A stretch of DNA of 64,000 bases from Bryobacterales bacterium (GTDB taxonomy: Bacteria > Acidobacteriota > Terriglobia > Bryobacterales > Bryobacteraceae). Below, one piece after another: positions 42,280 through 51,409 of this stretch (positions within the stretch are counted from its first letter, which is position 1; every line of letters starts with the position of its first letter). The notes beneath the pieces are model-generated. The model saw only the letters and a list, made by a program, of their open reading frames with translations, did no database searches and had not been told where the DNA came from. Where the stretch lies: assembly GCA_016789905.1 (NCBI GenBank), contig JAEUQC010000130.1, positions 186,001-250,000 on the forward strand. Direction: 5' to 3'. A program made the translations under genes and the position numbers.

Positions 42280-43592
42280 GCCGCATAGCCATTGTGTTTA
42301 TAACAACATGTGCGCTAGCCATGGCACAGAAAGTTCCGCTTTCGCTCAAGCAGGCGGTGGATATCGCGCTCGCCCCGGATGGCAATACGCGGGTCAAGCT
42401 TGCCGCACAGGCAATCGAACAATCCAAAGCGCGCATCGCGCTGGCGCGCGGCGCGCTTCTTCCCAATATCGATGGCGCCGTCAGCGGCCAGAACTTCACA
42501 CGCAATATCAAAGCCTTCGGTATTACCTTCCCACCCAATATTCCCGGTTTCACCCAGCCGACCATCGTCGGGCCGATCACCAATTTCGACGCACGCCTTT
42601 CGGCGGGGATGACTTTGTTCGACTTTTCCGCATGGAAACGGCTGGACGCGGCAAAAACCGGATTCGCCGCCGCCCAGGCCGAAGCAGAATCAGCCCGGAA
42701 TATCGTTGCTGATCAGGTGGCGAGGGCGTATGTGAACGCCATTCGCGCCCAGGCCGCGCTGAAGGTGGCTGAGGCGAATCTGGCCCTTGCCGAATCCCTG
42801 CGGAAGCTCGCCGTTGACCAAAAGGAAGCCGGAACGGGAACCGGCATTGAGGTGCTCCGCGCCGAGGTGCAAATTGCCAATGAACGCCAGCGGCAGACGC
42901 TGCTTGCCAATGATCTGCGACGTGCGCATTTACAACTCGCCCGGCTGTTGAACCTGGGCCTGGACCGGGAACTGGAGCTTACCGACTCGCTGGTGATGCC
43001 GGAAGCAAACGTGCCGGCGCTGGAGGATGCGATCAACGCCGCACGCGAAAACAGGAAAGACCTTTCGGCCCAGGCATTGCGGGAAGAGATTACCCGCCGG
43101 ACCTACACAGCGGTGAAATGGGAACGGTTGCCCAGCATTCAGGCGTTTGGCGACTATGGGGCCATTGGGCTTGATATCGAAGGCGCCGTTGGTACGCGGG
43201 CCTACGGCGCCAGTTTGCGGGTGCCCATTTTCGATGGCGGCCGGCGTGATGCTCGGCGGGCGGAAGCCGCGATTGCGCTGCGCCAGGACGAACTGCGCAC
43301 GCAGGATCTCCGCAAACAAGTGGAACTCGATGTGCGCCTCGCGTTGGACTCAATCTCAGCGGCGACGCGCCAGGTACAGGTTTCCGAAGAGGGCCTGCAA
43401 TTGGCCGAGCGCGAATTGGCGCAGGCACAGCGCCGGTATGCTGGCGGCGTCACAAGCAGCATTGAAGTTGTCGATGCGCAAACCCGAACCGAACGGGCAC
43501 GGGATAACCGCGTGATGGCGCTGTTTCAATACAACCAGGCGCGGATCGACCTGGCCTCGGCGATGGGCGCGATCCACAGGATTCTCCAATGA
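42276..43592 (+). CDS. TolC family outer-membrane efflux protein
   Basis: 438-aa outer-membrane channel. Signal peptide (IAIVFITTCALAMAQ) followed by two OEP repeats: PLSLKQAVDIALAPDGNTRV, then ARAYVNAIRAQAALKVAEAN, LAESLRKLAVDQKEAGTGTG, LRAEVQIANERQRQTLLAND; second half LPSIQAFGDYGAIGLDIEGA, YGASLRVPIFDGGRRDARRA and QAQRRYAGGVTSSIEVVDAQ. It completes a tripartite pump with the HlyD and ABC proteins downstream. Overlaps with both neighbours are 4 nt. Confidence 0.94.
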   Translation: MSRIAIVFITTCALAMAQKVPLSLKQAVDIALAPDGNTRVKLAAQAIEQSKARIALARGALLPNIDGAVSGQNFTRNIKAFGITFPPNIPGFTQPTIVGPITNFDARLSAGMTLFDFSAWKRLDAAKTGFAAAQAEAESARNIVADQVARAYVNAIRAQAALKVAEANLALAESLRKLAVDQKEAGTGTGIEVLRAEVQIANERQRQTLLANDLRRAHLQLARLLNLGLDRELELTDSLVMPEANVPALEDAINAARENRKDLSAQALREEITRRTYTAVKWERLPSIQAFGDYGAIGLDIEGAVGTRAYGASLRVPIFDGGRRDARRAEAAIALRQDELRTQDLRKQVELDVRLALDSISAATRQVQVSEEGLQLAERELAQAQRRYAGGVTSSIEVVDAQTRTERARDNRVMALFQYNQARIDLASAMGAIHRILQ

Positions 43593-44758
43593 AACGTTTT
43601 CTTCCCTTGCTCGTACTCGCCGTGGCCGGTATCGCGGCCGCGGTCTACTTTTGGCGTATGCCGAAGGACGATCCATCGCGGATCCGGCTTTCGGGCAATC
43701 TGGAAGTCACGGAAGTGAACGCCGCGTTCAAGACGCCGGGCCGCGCGGTGGAAATTCTGGTGAAAGAGGGCGACGTGGTAAAGAAGGGTCAACTGCTGGC
43801 TCGCCTGGAGGTGAACGCGCTGGAATTGGCGAAGCAGCGCGACGAGGCAGGCGTGGCCGCGGCGGAGTCCGTGTTGGCGCAACTGCGCACCGATACGGAA
43901 CGGGCGCGGGACGTGCTGGACCGCGAGGTGAACATGCGGCGGGCAGAGATTGCGCAGGCCGAAGCGCAAGTCCGCGACGTGGAGGCCGGTTCGCGGAGCC
44001 AGGAGATCGCGCAAGCGCAGGCGGCGCTCGACGAAGCCTGCGCCCAGTTCGACCTGGCGCGGGCAGACTGGGACCGCGCACAAAAGCTATTCAAAAACGA
44101 GGACATTTCCCGCGTGCAGTACGACCAGGCTCAGACCCGGCACCGATCCCTGACGGCCGCTGTGCAGAACGCCGAGCAGCGTCTGGCATTGGTGAAAGAG
44201 GGGCCGCGCAAGGAGGCGCTGGAGTTAGCGAAGGCGCAGTTGAACCGGGCTCGCGCCGCGTTGCACCTCACGGAGGCCAACCGGAAGGAGTTGGTTCGTA
44301 AGGGGCAGGAAGTCGCGTTGCGCAAGGCCGAAATTGACCGCGCTCGCGCGCAAGTGGGCGTCACCGCGAGCCAAATTGGCGACGGGGAATTGCGATCGTC
44401 GATTGATGGTGTGGTGCTGGCCCGGCCTACTGAGCCGGGGGAAATCATCGGGGCGGGAATGCCTGTTGTCACGCTGGGTGACACGGCCAGGCCGTGGTTG
44501 CGGGGATACATCATGGAGTCGCAACTCGGGCGCGTCAAGCTAGGCCAGAAAGCGATACTGCGCACGGATTCCTTCCCTGGCGTCGCGTTTGAAGGTGTGG
44601 TCACATTCATCGCCTCCGAAGCGGAGTTCACTCCCAAGCAGATTCAGACGCCCGAGGAGCGAGTGAAGCTCGTGTACCGGATCAAGGTGGAGGTGGCGAA
44701 TCCGAAGAGCGAGTTGAAGAACAACATGCCGATGGACGCGGAGATCGTCACCCAGTGA
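43589..44758 (+). CDS. HlyD-family membrane fusion protein, YbhG-like
   Basis: 389-aa periplasmic adaptor. One N-terminal membrane helix (LLVLAVAGIAAAVYFWRM), then the biotinyl-lipoyl half motif (GRAVEILVKEGDVVKKGQLL, ARLEV), a very long coiled-coil hairpin (about 75-250; EMRRAEIAQAEAQVRDVEAG style), the second lipoyl half (LRSSIDGVVLARPTEPGEII) and a beta-barrel (LRGYIMESQLGRVKLGQKAI). Matches YbhG/YhiI. Links the ABC permeases to the TolC protein. Its stop overlaps the GTG of the ATPase gene (GTGA). Confidence 0.94.
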   Translation: MKRFLPLLVLAVAGIAAAVYFWRMPKDDPSRIRLSGNLEVTEVNAAFKTPGRAVEILVKEGDVVKKGQLLARLEVNALELAKQRDEAGVAAAESVLAQLRTDTERARDVLDREVNMRRAEIAQAEAQVRDVEAGSRSQEIAQAQAALDEACAQFDLARADWDRAQKLFKNEDISRVQYDQAQTRHRSLTAAVQNAEQRLALVKEGPRKEALELAKAQLNRARAALHLTEANRKELVRKGQEVALRKAEIDRARAQVGVTASQIGDGELRSSIDGVVLARPTEPGEIIGAGMPVVTLGDTARPWLRGYIMESQLGRVKLGQKAILRTDSFPGVAFEGVVTFIASEAEFTPKQIQTPEERVKLVYRIKVEVANPKSELKNNMPMDAEIVTQ

Positions 44759-45654
44759 TCCGCGCCGAGCAATTGACGCGCCGCTTTGGGCCCTTGGTGG
44801 CGGTGAATCAATTGGATCTCGTCATTGCGCGGGGAGAGGTGTTTGGACTTGTCGGTCCGGATGGCGCGGGGAAAACCACTACGCTGCGATTGCTGACGGG
44901 GTTGCTCGACGCCAATGGCGGCCGCGCGGTGGTGGCGGGTTTTCCCGTGGCCGAGAAACCCGCCGAAGTGCGCGACCGCATTGGCTACATGGCGCAGAAA
45001 TTCGGCCTCTACGGCGATCTCACCGTAGAAGAAAACATGGACTTCTACGCCGACCTGTTCGCGGTGAACCCGGCGGAATTGGAGCCATTGAAACTGCGGC
45101 TGCTGGCGATGACGCGGATGGCGGAGTTCCGCGGGCGGCCGGCGGCAAAACTCTCCGGCGGCATGAAGCAGAAGCTGGCGCTGATGTGTACCCTGCTGCA
45201 CAAACCGCGGATCCTGCTGCTGGATGAGCCCACCAACGGCGTCGATCCGGTTTCCCGCCGGGACTTCTGGATCATTCTGGACGAACTGGTCCGCGAGGGC
45301 ATGACACTGCTGGTGACAACGGCCTATCTGGACGAAGCCGAACGCTGCCATCGCGTGGGGCTGATGCACCACGGACGGCTGATTCGCGTGGGCACACCGG
45401 CAGAATTGAAGTCCGCCGTTCCCGGCGATTGCTATGAAGTTGCGGCGCCCAACGCGCGGGATTTGCGCACGGCACTGGAGGGCGCGCCGGGCGTCCTGTC
45501 GGTAAAACCGGCGGGCGCGGTGCTCCATGTGTTCCTGGAGACGAACGCCGTCATCCCCGGTGTTGGCGGCGAATGGCAGCGGATTCAACCAACGCTCGAG
45601 GACGTATTCGTGTCCGTCATCGGAAGGGAGCCCGCCCATGCCTCCCAACATTAA
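44755..45654 (+). CDS. ABC transporter ATP-binding protein (first ATPase)
   Basis: 299-aa ATPase starting at GTG 44755. Walker A GPDGAGKTTTLRLL, signature KLSGGMKQKLALMCTLLHKP, Walker B ILLLDEPTNGVDP. The C-terminal tail after about residue 220 resembles the YbhF/CcmA type. E. coli YbhF carries two fused ATPase halves; here the halves are separate genes. The 3' end overlaps the second ATPase gene by 17 nt. Confidence 0.94.
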   Translation: MIRAEQLTRRFGPLVAVNQLDLVIARGEVFGLVGPDGAGKTTTLRLLTGLLDANGGRAVVAGFPVAEKPAEVRDRIGYMAQKFGLYGDLTVEENMDFYADLFAVNPAELEPLKLRLLAMTRMAEFRGRPAAKLSGGMKQKLALMCTLLHKPRILLLDEPTNGVDPVSRRDFWIILDELVREGMTLLVTTAYLDEAERCHRVGLMHHGRLIRVGTPAELKSAVPGDCYEVAAPNARDLRTALEGAPGVLSVKPAGAVLHVFLETNAVIPGVGGEWQRIQPTLEDVFVSVIGREPAHASQH

Positions 45655-46402
45655 ATTGGTGCCAGGCACCAATTTCCGGGCGGTGGAGGTGAACGGGCTG
45701 GTGAAGCGGTTTGGGGATTTTGTGGCCGTCGATCAGGTCAGCCTTACCGTCGCCAAAGGGGAGATATTTGGATTTCTCGGCCCCAATGGCGCGGGCAAAT
45801 CCACTACGATTCGCATCCTCTGCGGCCTGCTGGCGCCCACGGCGGGTGTGGCATCGGTGAATGGCTTCGACGTTGGAACGCAACCGGAATCGGTGAAACG
45901 CTCCATCGGGTATATGTCGCAGAAGTTCTCGCTCTACGACGATCTGACGGTGGAGGAGAACCTCAACTTCTTCTGCGGCGTTTACGGAGTCCCCAGCGAA
46001 AAGCGTGCGGAACGGAAGAACTACGCGCTCGATATGGCTGGCCTGCACGGGAAGCGCGACGTGATGACGCGCCTGCTTGCTGGAGGATGGAAACAACGGC
46101 TGGCTCTTGGCACGGCGATTCTGCACGACCCGCCCATCCTGTTCCTCGATGAACCCACCAGCGGCGTGGACCCCATCGCGCGCCGCGCTTTCTGGGACCT
46201 TATCGACCAGCTCTCCCACGCCGGGCGCACTATCTTCGTCACCACCCACTACATGGACGAAGCCGAATACTGCCACCGCATCGCCCTGATCTACAAGGGC
46301 AAGGCGATTGCCATGGACTCCCCCCGGGCGCTGAAGCAACAGATGGGCGTCGGGTCCATGGAAGAAGTCTTCATTCAAGCGATTGAGCGGGAGGACAGAT
46401 GA
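45638..46402 (+). CDS. ABC transporter ATP-binding protein (second ATPase)
   Basis: About 254 aa from ATG 45638 (GGGAG upstream). Walker A GPNGAGKSTTIRIL, Walker B ILFLDEPTSGVDP and the H-loop TTHYMDEAEY are normal. The signature motif is degenerate, LLAGGWKQRLALGTAI in place of LSGGQ; YbhF second halves show similar change. So it probably forms a heterodimer with the first ATPase with one weakened site. ATGA overlap with the first permease gene. Confidence 0.93.
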   Translation: MPPNIKLVPGTNFRAVEVNGLVKRFGDFVAVDQVSLTVAKGEIFGFLGPNGAGKSTTIRILCGLLAPTAGVASVNGFDVGTQPESVKRSIGYMSQKFSLYDDLTVEENLNFFCGVYGVPSEKRAERKNYALDMAGLHGKRDVMTRLLAGGWKQRLALGTAILHDPPILFLDEPTSGVDPIARRAFWDLIDQLSHAGRTIFVTTHYMDEAEYCHRIALIYKGKAIAMDSPRALKQQMGVGSMEEVFIQAIEREDR

Positions 46403-47511
46403 AGTACCGCCGCGTGCGGGCCATGGCGCGCAAGGAGTTCCTGCACATCGTGCGGGACACGCGGAGTCTTGTCATGGCGCTGCTGGTGCCGCTATTCATG
46501 CTGATCCTATTCGGCTACGCCCTGTCGCTGGACGTGGACCACATCCCCACGCTGGTCGTCGACCTGGATGGGACACCCGCCAGCCGCGATCTCCGCGCGC
46601 GCTTTGAAGGAACACCCTACTTTGACGTGAAGGGGGTGGAAACCTCCGCCGCGGCGGTGAATTCGCTAGTCGATCGGGGGACAATCCTGCTGGCGGTGGT
46701 GATTCCAAATGGATTGCACCGGGACCTATCTCGCGGCGCACGCCCAGCCATCCAACTGTTGCTCGACGGCTCCGATTCCAACACCGCTTCTATCGCCATC
46801 AACTACGCGCAAAACCTGATTGCCAACTGGGCAGTGGAGCGGCTGGCTGGCCGCCGGATGGCGGGTCCGGTGGAGGCGCAGGTGCGCGTGTTCTACAACT
46901 CCGATCTGAAATCGCGGAACTTCCTGATTCCCGGATTGATCGCGGTGGTGCTGATGATTATCGCGGCACTATTAACGTCTTTGACCATCGCGCGGGAATG
47001 GGAGAACGGCTCCATGGAGCAGTTGCTTTCAACGCCGCTGCGCCCGGCGGAAATTGTGCTGGGCAAATTAGCGGCGTATTTCGCGGTTGGCGCTGTGGAC
47101 GTGGTTACCTCGGTGCTGATGGGTGTATTCGTCTTCGACGTGCCGCTGCGGGGGAACCTTTTCTTTCTTGCCTTTTCGAGCGGTGTTTTCCTGTTTGGCG
47201 CCCTTTCGTGGGGCATACTGCTATCGGCGATCGCGAAGACGCAACTGCTGGCTTTCCAGATGGGGATGTTGAGCAGTTTCCTGCCGGCGTTCCTGCTGAG
47301 CGGCTTTATGTACTCGATTGAGAACATGCCGAGACCAATTCAAGCCGTCTCCTCGATTGTTCCGGCGCGGTATTTTATCCGGGTGCTGAAGGCGCTTTAC
47401 CTGAAGGGCGAAGGGCTGGAACTGCTGTGGTTGCAGGTGGTTTTTCTATTTGTCTACGCCGCTGTGGTGTTCGCCCTGGCGACGCGGAAGATTGGGCATA
47501 AGGTGGCCTAG
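46399..47511 (+). CDS. ABC-2 type permease, YbhS-like
   Basis: 370-aa inner-membrane permease. One N-terminal helix (LVMALLVPLFMLILFGYALS), a large extracytoplasmic domain (about 50-175), then five C-terminal helices (LIAVVLMIIAALLTSLTIAREWENGSMEQL with the ABC-2 E-x-x-x-G-x-x-E motif, YFAVGAVDVVTSVLMGVFVF, LFGALSWGILLSAIAKTQLL, SGFMYSIENMPRPIQAVS). Homologous to the next gene; the two likely form the transmembrane heterodimer. Confidence 0.94.
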   Translation: MKYRRVRAMARKEFLHIVRDTRSLVMALLVPLFMLILFGYALSLDVDHIPTLVVDLDGTPASRDLRARFEGTPYFDVKGVETSAAAVNSLVDRGTILLAVVIPNGLHRDLSRGARPAIQLLLDGSDSNTASIAINYAQNLIANWAVERLAGRRMAGPVEAQVRVFYNSDLKSRNFLIPGLIAVVLMIIAALLTSLTIAREWENGSMEQLLSTPLRPAEIVLGKLAAYFAVGAVDVVTSVLMGVFVFDVPLRGNLFFLAFSSGVFLFGALSWGILLSAIAKTQLLAFQMGMLSSFLPAFLLSGFMYSIENMPRPIQAVSSIVPARYFIRVLKALYLKGEGLELLWLQVVFLFVYAAVVFALATRKIGHKVA

Positions 47512-47514
47512 GCG

Positions 47515-48615
47515 ATGTGGGACCGTATTGTCACAATACTGCGCAAAGAGCTGCTTCAGGTGCTACGGGAGCCGCGTCTGCGGATGATGGTGATTCTGCC
47601 GCCGGTGATGCAGCTGATCATTTTTGGCTTCGCCGTGAATATGGACGTGGAGAACGCGCGGGTGGCGTGGTGGGACCAGGACCGTTCCGCGGCGAGCCGC
47701 GAACTGGGGGCGATGCTCGCCAATTCGAGGTATTTCCAAGTAGTGGCGCTGCCGGAATCGGAGGAGGAGGCGCAGTTGTTGTTGGACAAAGGAGAGGTGC
47801 TTTCGGTGGTGCGTGTCGGGCCGGGATTCGGCGCCGATATCGACCGGGGACGCGCCGGGCAGGTGCAGGTGCTGATGGACGGAACCAATTCCAACGACGC
47901 GGGAATTGTCTCCGCATATGTGGCGCGGATTGTGACCAACGTTGGACGCGCGCGCACGGGCGCGACGGCCGGAGGTGTGGATGTACACCAGCGTGCCTGG
48001 TTCAATGACGAGTTGAAGAGCCGCAACTACTTTGTGCCAGGTGTGGTGATGAACATCATTACCATCATCACGCTGATGCTGACGGCGATGGCGATTGTGC
48101 GGGAAAAAGAGATTGGCACGATGGAGCAACTGATGGTGACGCCGATCCGGCCGATGGAACTGATGCTTGGCAAGACGATTCCTTTCGCTCTGATCGGACT
48201 GTTCGACATGGCGCTGGCGACGGGGACGGCGCTGGTGGTGTTTCACGTCCCGTTCCGGGGAACAGCGTGGATGTTGCTGGGGGCGTCGGGTCTGTTTTTG
48301 CTGTCGACGCTGGGGACGGGCCTGTTTCTTTCCACTATCTCCCGCACGCAGCAACAGGCAATGATGTCGGCATTCTTCTTTTTCACGCCCGCATTCATGT
48401 TGAGCGGGTTTACGTTTCCCATCCGGAACATGCCAGAGGGCATTCAATGGATCACGTACTTGAATCCGCTGCGGTATTTTATTGAGGTACTGCGCGGGGT
48501 GTTCTTGAAGGGGACGGGGGTGGAGATTCTGTGGCCACAGTTAGCGGCGATGGGTTCCATTGGCGTGGCGATTCTGCTGGTGAGCGCGGCACGCTTCCAA
48601 AAGCGGCTGGATTAG
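47515..48615 (+). CDS. ABC-2 type permease, YbhR-like
   Basis: 366-aa second permease, 3 nt after the first. Same layout: N-terminal helix (MMVILPPVMQLIIFGFAVNM), extracytoplasmic domain with QVQVLMDGTNSNDAGIVSAY, and a C-terminal membrane part (IITIITLMLTAMAIVREKEI, GTMEQLMVTPIRPMELMLGK, LFLLSTLGTGLFLSTISRTQ, FMLSGFTFPIRNMPEGIQWI). Last gene of the operon. Its 3' end overlaps the convergent oxidase gene by 4 nt, so the two transcripts may interfere. Confidence 0.94.
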   Translation: MWDRIVTILRKELLQVLREPRLRMMVILPPVMQLIIFGFAVNMDVENARVAWWDQDRSAASRELGAMLANSRYFQVVALPESEEEAQLLLDKGEVLSVVRVGPGFGADIDRGRAGQVQVLMDGTNSNDAGIVSAYVARIVTNVGRARTGATAGGVDVHQRAWFNDELKSRNYFVPGVVMNIITIITLMLTAMAIVREKEIGTMEQLMVTPIRPMELMLGKTIPFALIGLFDMALATGTALVVFHVPFRGTAWMLLGASGLFLLSTLGTGLFLSTISRTQQQAMMSAFFFFTPAFMLSGFTFPIRNMPEGIQWITYLNPLRYFIEVLRGVFLKGTGVEILWPQLAAMGSIGVAILLVSAARFQKRLD

Positions 48616-50243
48616 TGGCCCGCCGTTGCGGCGCGCGTGCGCGGCGTAGCTTCATACCTGCCGGGAGCAAGAATTCCCGCCGGGTCCACGGTTGTTTTCA
48701 GCTGCCGCATCAACTCGCCATAGCTGTCGTGGCGATCAACTTCTTCCATCGACTGCACGCCAAGCCGGTAGGAGTAGTAACCCATTTCGTTGGCACGCTC
48801 CACCAGGTGGCGGTAGCAGGCCATGGCTCGCTCATCTTCCCCGGAGACCTCCCGGTCATAGCAGATTGAAACCACGCAGGAGATGGCGCGGCCGTTGAGA
48901 AGGGTAAGAGAAATCATTGGTTCGAAGCCATCGGCGAGCATGATTTCCGCGATGGCGGCGCGCACCTGCGCTGCCTCTTCGCCGGTGGCCGGAATGACGG
49001 GGGAGAACCAAAGCAGTCCGCAGCCATCGCGATCCGGATTCATGTCGGTGGGGGGAGGGGTGCGCTTGCGCCAGTAGGCGCTGCCGATAGGCTGACTGGT
49101 GGGTAGGCCTTTCAGCAGCCCGTAGAGCGGCTGCAGCAGAGTGAGCGTTTGGGAGAGGTCCCAGCCGGTGAGGAGCCTGATGGGCTTCGCGTAGCGAAGG
49201 GACAGGCTGAGCAAACGGTCGTCCAGGAAGGCGAGGCGGTTGACCTTTCCCTTGAGGGCGGCGCGAATGAGGCGGCGAGCCTCGGCTACCTGGCGCGGGG
49301 TTCCATACAGCCCTCCGGAACCGCTCCAGACGCCAATTTGGAGACGCTTGCGATAAGCCGCCATGAGTTCCGCGGACAGCGGGGTCCGCCCGCCAGTCTC
49401 GTGCCAAGGGTACTGCTGGAGGCCTGCCAGAACCTTGTAATCGTTGCCGATATGGACCGCGCTCTGCAGTGTGCCGCGGAGGCGGAGTTGGCTGAGAGAC
49501 TCAACGACTCCAGCTAACTGCGACTCCTGGTCGCAACGGAAGAAAAAGGCCTGAAAGCAGGCCGGTGCGGGCATCAGCCAAATGGTCATCCGCGTCACCA
49601 CGCCGAAGTTCGATTGTGAGAACAGGCCGTCCAGGGACGCGCCGAGGCCCCAGCGGTGAAGCGGAGCGGACCTCGCGTTGGGAAAGCGGCTGTATCCGGT
49701 TTCGATGCATTCGCCGGTCGGCAGAACCACCTCCAGCCCGCATGAATGCGCGAAATGGTCGCCGTAAGGGGTGTGGCCGAATCCCCGTTCCATGGTGTTT
49801 CCGATGAGGCTGGAAAAGGGAGAAGCTCCGGTTGCATCCATCCAAAGATTGGACTTTCTGCTGGCGAGAAATTCCTGGAGCTGCGCCTGCGTGACGCCAG
49901 GTTCGACCGTTACGTAGGCCAATTGTTCATTGAAATCGAGGATCCGGTCTAAGCGGCTGAGATCGAGAATGGCGGTTTGTGTGCGGCTGGGGACGCTGGA
50001 GCCGTATCCCCAGTTTTTTCCGCTACTGACCGGGTACAAAGGGACGCGAAAGCGGGTGGCGATGCGGAGGCATTCCTGCACTTGCTGGCGGGAGGCTGGG
50101 CGAAGAATAGCGGGAACGGACTGGCGGGTGGCGAACGTGGTGGTTTGCACCGCGCTGAGCGCGGCCGGATGGGTAATGACGAATTCTGAGCCGAGGGAGG
50201 CGCGCCATGCGGTGAGCGCGTCCTCCCATTGCACATCGATCAT
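48612..50243 (-). CDS. FAD-binding oxidase, VAO / 4-cresol dehydrogenase-like
   Basis: 543-aa flavoenzyme of the vanillyl-alcohol-oxidase/PCMH family. FAD domain: VPAILRPASRQQVQECLRIA, VPLYPVSSGKNWGYGSSVP, QLAYVTVEPGVTQAQLQEFL, GNTMERGFGHTPYGDHFAHS. The substrate cap follows, and the C-terminus has TTVDPAGILAPGRYE, typical of 4-cresol dehydrogenase / eugenol hydroxylase relatives. The covalent FAD linkage residue cannot be decided by eye. No cytochrome c subunit (PchC-like) is adjacent. No signal peptide. The substrate, a para-substituted phenol, is an inference. Confidence 0.9.
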   Translation of the reverse strand: MIDVQWEDALTAWRASLGSEFVITHPAALSAVQTTTFATRQSVPAILRPASRQQVQECLRIATRFRVPLYPVSSGKNWGYGSSVPSRTQTAILDLSRLDRILDFNEQLAYVTVEPGVTQAQLQEFLASRKSNLWMDATGASPFSSLIGNTMERGFGHTPYGDHFAHSCGLEVVLPTGECIETGYSRFPNARSAPLHRWGLGASLDGLFSQSNFGVVTRMTIWLMPAPACFQAFFFRCDQESQLAGVVESLSQLRLRGTLQSAVHIGNDYKVLAGLQQYPWHETGGRTPLSAELMAAYRKRLQIGVWSGSGGLYGTPRQVAEARRLIRAALKGKVNRLAFLDDRLLSLSLRYAKPIRLLTGWDLSQTLTLLQPLYGLLKGLPTSQPIGSAYWRKRTPPPTDMNPDRDGCGLLWFSPVIPATGEEAAQVRAAIAEIMLADGFEPMISLTLLNGRAISCVVSICYDREVSGEDERAMACYRHLVERANEMGYYSYRLGVQSMEEVDRHDSYGELMRQLKTTVDPAGILAPGRYEATPRTRAATAGH

Positions 50244-50260
50244 GATGGAGGGGTTCAGGG

Positions 50261-50995
50261 CTATTCTCTGAAAGTGCTGCGGCGGACGCTGAAGGCCAGC
50301 GCGGCCAAGCCGAGTCCGAACAGGATCACGGTTCCGGGTTCGGGGATTTCAGACACGATGGCCCCGCTCCAGGAATTGGCAAGAACGCCGCCCGGCGCGG
50401 ACGCACCGGCGATGATGGCCCCAACATTGGTGCCGAGGAATTGCGCGGTGATATTTCCCGAGAAAGGCGTGACATCAGAACCGGAAACCACTTGGCCGGT
50501 GAGGTTAATCGACACGGCGACATTGGCGCCGTTCTGAACCAACTGGAACGCGCCAACGCAAGTGACGGGTCCACCGCAGTCGGACGCTACTGGAAGCAGC
50601 GTCAGGCGAAAGTTCACCGCGGGAATGCTGGCAAAGGTGACGAAGTTGTCCACTGAGACCGGCGTGCCGACGGGAACCACCGTGTATCCAAGCGCATTGG
50701 TGTTGGTGGCCATGTCCTTGATGGAGCCCGGCGTGGATACGGGGATGAGCGAGGTGTAGTCGCCCAGCGTTCCGCCGGATACAAGGTCGCCAAAGCCGCC
50801 GTCAACCGGGTTTTGGAAGTCGATGTAGGAGATCGCCGAGGGATCTGGAATAGCCGGGACGGAAAAGCTGAAGAGCCGTGTTCCGCTGAAACCGACAGTT
50901 CCGTTGATGATAGCGGCCGAAGCAGGCAAGCCGGCCGCGATCATGGAGGCCACGAGCAGGGCGCTCTTGATTACTCCAGTAGTTAAGTATTTCAT
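50261..50995 (-). CDS. PEP-CTERM sorting-domain protein
   Basis: 244-aa secreted protein. Signal peptide (LLVASMIAAGLPASA), a beta-rich middle (SVPAIPDPSAISYIDFQNPV, ALGYTVVPVGTPVSVDNFVT, NVAVSINLTGQVVSGSDVTP) and a clear PEP-CTERM tail: IPEPGTVILFGLGLAALAFS and basic end RRSTFRE. PEP-CTERM tails are cut by exosortase (EpsH/XrtA-like) and the protein is released or anchored outside; no exosortase gene is in this window. GGAG lies 5 nt before ATG 50995. The ligand or role is unknown. Confidence 0.92.
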   Translation of the reverse strand: MKYLTTGVIKSALLVASMIAAGLPASAAIINGTVGFSGTRLFSFSVPAIPDPSAISYIDFQNPVDGGFGDLVSGGTLGDYTSLIPVSTPGSIKDMATNTNALGYTVVPVGTPVSVDNFVTFASIPAVNFRLTLLPVASDCGGPVTCVGAFQLVQNGANVAVSINLTGQVVSGSDVTPFSGNITAQFLGTNVGAIIAGASAPGGVLANSWSGAIVSEIPEPGTVILFGLGLAALAFSVRRSTFRE

Positions 50996-51280
50996 TCGTT
51001 CTCCGTCTTATTCGCAGTAAGAGCCATTCCAAGTTCGCAATGCCGCCTGCTCCTTCTTCGCCGGTCGGGTGACCGGGATGTCCGGGAGCGGAGTTCGGGT
51101 TTTGTGCGCGCTTGTGCCAGAGCGACAGGCACATAGCCGCCACTCCATCGGTTTGATGGACGATGCCTTGCCGTCGCCGTCAGCGGGTGAAACCAATGGC
51201 TTCGGGGCGGACGTGATCAAACGCCGAGGGCTAAGTGTTTGCCGTGACCAGAAAACTTTGAGGCCAATTGTTCATTTTGC

Positions 51281-51311
51281 AAAAAACACCCCCTGTTTCA
51301 GCAAAGCAGGG
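51281..51311 (-). terminator. Possible terminator, minus strand
   Basis: On the minus strand CCCTG..CAGGG (complement of 51291-51311) is followed by GGTG and six T. It would stop transcription coming from the acyltransferase-like gene 340 nt upstream, ahead of the PEP-CTERM gene. Confidence 0.55.
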
Positions 51312-51361
51312 ACTATGAACGCGGACGCCGCCGCAGGCCTGTTTTCCGGTTGTACTGCTAA

Positions 51362-51409
51362 GTATCACTCGTGAGAGTGGCCGCTTTTTGCGGCTGGTAA
51401 GGTTGATAC
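51362..51409. ncRNA. Possible small three-way-junction RNA structure
   Basis: GTATC (51362-51366) and GATAC (51405-51409) enclose two perfect short hairpins, CACTC-gtga-GAGTG (51366-51379) and GCCGC-ttttt-GCGGC (51380-51394). The compact nested arrangement is suggestive, but the helices are only 5 bp. No hammerhead or other ribozyme core is seen. Confidence 0.35.

Noticed and set aside
47563..48447. 294-codon minus-strand frame opposite the second permease
   Set aside because: His/Arg/Gln-rich shadow of a membrane protein gene.
51100..51120. Sigma-54 promoter (TGGCAC) before the PEP-CTERM gene, minus strand
   Set aside because: The GC of the -12 element is one base too close, and the rest of the -12 box does not match.
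50996..51300. c-di-GMP-I riboswitch in the PEP-CTERM leader
   Set aside because: The conserved GEMM-type landmarks were not found in the reverse complement.
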